Assembly: GCA_024762915.1 (NCBI GenBank)
Contig: JANTGL010000100.1
Location: 1-8,804 of the forward strand
Direction of reading: 5' to 3'
Length of the DNA stretch: 8,804 bases
DNA from: Bacteroidales bacterium
Lineage (GTDB): Bacteria > Bacteroidota > Bacteroidia > Bacteroidales > JAADGE01
Shown: positions 6,608 through 8,804 of the stretch, piece after piece
Layout: every line of letters starts with the position of its first letter
Numbering within the stretch: position 1 is the stretch's first letter
Translations under genes and position numbers: made by a program
Notes under the pieces: model-generated
Told to the model about the DNA's origin: nothing
Database searches by the model: none
The model's input: the letters and a program-made list of their open reading frames with translations, nothing else

Positions 6608-7582
6608 TTATTTTACAACTGTAGATGCTTCATTTTGAACAATTACGTCAAAAGTGATATAATCTGTATCCGGGTCATAATAATTACCGTTATTGTTACC
6701 ATCAACTAAAGAGTTTACTTTAATTAACCCTTTTTTACCGTTTGACAGTTGAAACGCAATAATAGAACCTATGTCAAATGCACCGGTACCGTCAGATAAT
6801 TCTCCGACATTCGAACCGGCAGAAGTCATATCAATTGTTGAAATATTTACATCACTGTTAATGGAACTCCAGTCTCCTAAATCAGAAAGTTCTGTACCCT
6901 CTAATATTTTAAAATGAGTTGTATTATCTCCTGAGAGTGCATCTCCGCCATGTGTATATTGAGTTGATACATTTGCAGAAACAAAGTGCGGTGCATTAGA
7001 CTGACTCTTAGTATACCGACCGTTATAATACATAATATCAATTGTAGCTTCGTTTCCTTGGGCAGTTGACCAAGAATAAGTAGAGAAATCAGGTGTTAAA
7101 GAGGAAAATCTTGGATTAACCCCGGTATGATCTGAAGGAGCAGGATAAAGTTGAATGGCTGAAGTAGTTTTAACAACAGTGGTATCATGAACATCCACCG
7201 TTATTGTAACAGAACCTTTACCGATTTTATCGTTTTTATCCGTCACTTGTACTTCAAAAGTAAATGTTTCAGTCACTTGATCACCGGGAATACTCATACT
7301 GAAATGCGTTGTTGTATCCGTATCAAATCCGCTTGTTATTGCATCACCGAATGAGACATCATCTTTAAAATAAATAATTTGTTTAATTTCTCCGGCTGCA
7401 TAAATATCTCCGGCAATTGCAACATCAGAATTTGCAATAACAGTTTGATTTCCGGTATCTTCACCGAAAGTTATAGTTGGAGCTGCAAAATCAGATGTGT
7501 CAGGATTACAACTAGTCATAAATGCCGTTGCAAATGCAATTACGGCAATAATTAATACATTAATTTTTTTCATAATATTCAT
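6608..7582 (-). CDS. Predicted lipoprotein of unknown function with N-terminal Ig-like domain
   Basis: A 324-aa exported protein. It has a basic start (MNIMKK), a hydrophobic core (8-21) and a lipobox FMTSC with the acylated Cys at 25, so it should be a membrane-anchored lipoprotein. A start at the second ATG (7573, MKKINV) would give 321 aa and an equally good signal peptide. Residues about 34-131 look like a beta-sandwich of Ig/cadherin type, ending FEVQVTDKNDKIGKGSVTITVDV. The rest is rich in Ser, Thr, Asp and Asn. Near the end are an IIAFQLSNGKKGLIKV strand pair and an Asp/Asn-rich turn, DGNNNGNYYDPDTD (294-307), that could hold calcium. I do not recognise a named family. Surface or periplasmic binding or adhesion is a guess. 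It has its own promoter candidate and terminator, so it is probably monocistronic. Confidence 0.8.
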   Translation of the reverse strand: MNIMKKINVLIIAVIAFATAFMTSCNPDTSDFAAPTITFGEDTGNQTVIANSDVAIAGDIYAAGEIKQIIYFKDDVSFGDAITSGFDTDTTTHFSMSIPGDQVTETFTFEVQVTDKNDKIGKGSVTITVDVHDTTVVKTTSAIQLYPAPSDHTGVNPRFSSLTPDFSTYSWSTAQGNEATIDIMYYNGRYTKSQSNAPHFVSANVSTQYTHGGDALSGDNTTHFKILEGTELSDLGDWSSINSDVNISTIDMTSAGSNVGELSDGTGAFDIGSIIAFQLSNGKKGLIKVNSLVDGNNNGNYYDPDTDYITFDVIVQNEASTVVK

Positions 7583-7645
7583 AATTTAGTTAATAAAAAT
7601 TAAAATTTTCAATTCATAAAACGCTTAAAGCATAATATGATTGTG

Positions 7646-7653
7646 CAAATTTA
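7646..7653 (-). promoter_or_regulatory. Candidate Bacteroidota promoter (-7 element) for the lipoprotein gene
   Basis: The minus strand reads TAAATTTG, followed by CACAATCAT. This is an exact match to TAnnTTTG, the -7 element used by the sigma-ABfr type factor encoded next door. It would place transcription start near 7640 and give a leader of about 55-60 bases. No clean TTTG is found at the -33 position; only T-rich stretches are present there. Confidence 0.5.
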
Positions 7654-7830
7654 CGAAAAAATGTTAATAAATCTTAAAATTCAGTTTACTTATTAAATAA
7701 AATATTAAAGTATCTTGATATTCAATATTATCTGTTATAATTTTTTTAAAATAATTCCTAAAACACAGCAGAAAATTTGCTTTTTTGAAATTAATTTGTA
7801 TAAAATGCAACATTTTAACTAAAAAATTCG

Positions 7831-7838
7831 TATATTTC
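7831..7838 (+). promoter_or_regulatory. Weak candidate -7 element for rpoD
   Basis: TATATTTC differs from TAnnTTTG only at the last base and lies 38 bases before the rpoD start. No TTTG stands at a proper distance upstream (the nearest are at 7784 and 7795). The rest of the 294-bp divergent gap (7583-7876) is very AT-rich, and I see no gene or RNA in it. Confidence 0.2.
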
Positions 7839-7876
7839 AGAACTGTAGAGATAAAATTAAAAAAACAAAGACTTAT

Positions 7877-8740
7877 ATGAGGCAATTAAAAATAAGTAAA
7901 TCCATTACAAACAGAGATAGTGAATCTCTTGATAAATATTTACAAGATATAGGAAGAGTAGACTTATTAACCGTTGATGAAGAGGTTTCTTTAGCTCAAC
8001 GCATTAAAAAAGGAGATCAAGAAGCATTGGAAAAATTGACTGAAGCCAATCTTCGATTTGTTGTTTCTGTTGCCAAACAATATCAACATCAAGGATTGAG
8101 TTTGCCCGATTTAATTAATGAAGGGAATCTCGGTTTAATGAAAGCGGCAAAAAAGTTTGATGAAACCAGAGGTTTTAAATTTATTTCCTATGCCGTTTGG
8201 TGGATTCGTCAATCCATTTTACAAGCATTGGCAGAGCAATCCCGAATTGTACGACTTCCGCTTAATCAAGTGGGTGCCGTTAATAAAATATATCGTTATT
8301 TTGCTGAATTTCAACAAATCTATAACAGAGAACCTACAAATCTTGAGATTTCCGAAGAACTTGATATTACAACAAAAAAGATTGATCAGGTTTTAAAAGC
8401 CGCCGGGAAACATATGTCCATGGATGCTCCTTTAACAACAGATTCCGACAGCAACAGCTTGGTTGATATTATGGAAAATGAAGGAATTGATCCTTCTGAT
8501 AATATGTTGATGAAAGAGTCTTTGTTAAAAGAAATTGAACGTGCATTATCAACGCTTCCGGAACGTGAAGCCATTATTATAAAGCATTTTTTCGGTGTAA
8601 ACGGAGAGGAATTGTCTTTGAGAGAAATAGGTGAGGAACTTGGTTTAACCAGAGAACGCGTTCGTCAACTGAAAGAACGTGCACTTCGAAAATTACGAAA
8701 ATCTTCCAGAAGTAAACATTTGAAAACTTTTTTAGGTTAG
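7877..8740 (+). CDS. rpoD: Primary RNA polymerase sigma factor RpoD (sigma-70 family, Bacteroidota type)
   Basis: A 287-aa housekeeping sigma factor that directs RNA polymerase to promoters. It lacks region 1.1 and the non-conserved insert, which is normal for Bacteroidota primary sigma factors and accounts for its short length. Region 1.2 begins near residue 15 (SLDKYLQDIGRVDLLT). Region 2 spans about 55-125, with DLINEGNLGLMKAAKKFD (78-95) and FKFISYAVWWIRQSI (100-114), the -10-region recognition and melting helices. Region 3 covers about 130-205. Region 4 includes LSTLPEREAIIIKHFFGVNG and the helix-turn-helix LSLREIGEELGLTRERVRQL (247-266). All key parts are intact. The ATG at 7877 fits the usual MRQLKI start of this group. 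The gene is divergent from the lipoprotein gene and convergent with a possible gene at the right edge. Confidence 0.97.
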   Translation: MRQLKISKSITNRDSESLDKYLQDIGRVDLLTVDEEVSLAQRIKKGDQEALEKLTEANLRFVVSVAKQYQHQGLSLPDLINEGNLGLMKAAKKFDETRGFKFISYAVWWIRQSILQALAEQSRIVRLPLNQVGAVNKIYRYFAEFQQIYNREPTNLEISEELDITTKKIDQVLKAAGKHMSMDAPLTTDSDSNSLVDIMENEGIDPSDNMLMKESLLKEIERALSTLPEREAIIIKHFFGVNGEELSLREIGEELGLTRERVRQLKERALRKLRKSSRSKHLKTFLG

Positions 8741-8753
8741 TTTCTGTATTAAT

Positions 8754-8804
8754 TTATCTGATACGATCGGCAGCTTTTACCAATAATTCATCTCTGCGAA
8801 CGGC
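8754..8804 (-). CDS. Possible C-terminal end of an unidentified minus-strand gene (partial)
   Basis: On the minus strand a frame is open from the window edge for 16 codons, reading AVRRDELLVKAADRIR, then TAA (8754-8756). The composition fits an amphipathic C-terminal helix, and the position, 13 bases past the rpoD stop, fits a convergent gene. Sixteen codons are too few to identify it, and an open frame this short could be chance. Confidence 0.4.
   Translation of the reverse strand, partial: AVRRDELLVKAADRIR

Noticed and set aside
7664..7885. Minus-strand open frame of 73 codons between the lipoprotein gene and rpoD
   Set aside because: It overlaps the rpoD start and a likely promoter region, consists mostly of Phe, Ile, Lys and Asn from AT-rich DNA, and has no recognisable domain.

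Overview
The window looks like a piece of a Bacteroidota (Bacteroidia) chromosome. It is AT-rich and ribosome-binding sites of the GGAGG type are not evident. It carries a short primary sigma factor lacking region 1.1, of the sigma-ABfr type. It also has a Bacteroidota-style lipoprotein and at least one good match to the TAnnTTTG -7 promoter element of that phylum. No rRNA, tRNA, CRISPR array or classical transposase is visible.

Layout, left to right. The window opens with the last 18 codons of a plus-strand gene (1-57), probably an isocitrate/isopropylmalate dehydrogenase family enzyme. Nine bases later comes a 182-aa HD-fold protein (67-615) in which the His of the HD doublet is Ala. A hairpin-forming repeat (642-723) lies between this pair and the convergent gene at 732-4562. 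That gene encodes a 1276-aa protein joining an MMPL/RND lipid exporter, a PlsC-type acyltransferase and a SAM methyltransferase. Upstream of it on the same strand is a roughly 500-bp unit (4611-5111): a four-helix-bundle (S23/23S-intervening-sequence type) gene flanked by two arrays of a 7-nt repeat in inverted orientation. Next on the minus strand is a 472-aa fusion of a sugar-kinase-like (APH/AmgK-type) domain with a RapZ C-terminal domain (5111-6529). A rho-independent terminator separates this from a minus-strand lipoprotein of unknown function (6608-7582). The primary sigma factor gene rpoD (7877-8740) is divergent from the lipoprotein gene. The last 51 bases may be the 3' end of a convergent minus-strand gene.

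The genes do not form one pathway. The left edge looks like central metabolism. The trifunctional protein belongs to the kind of machinery that acylates, methylates and exports lipid-like products such as aryl polyenes or flexirubins, but no other gene of such a cluster is in the window. The kinase-RapZ protein suggests amino-sugar or cell-wall recycling coupled to a GlcN6P-sensing domain. The most unusual structure is the four-helix-bundle gene inside its inverted heptanucleotide arrays, in which each array begins on the third base of a stop codon.
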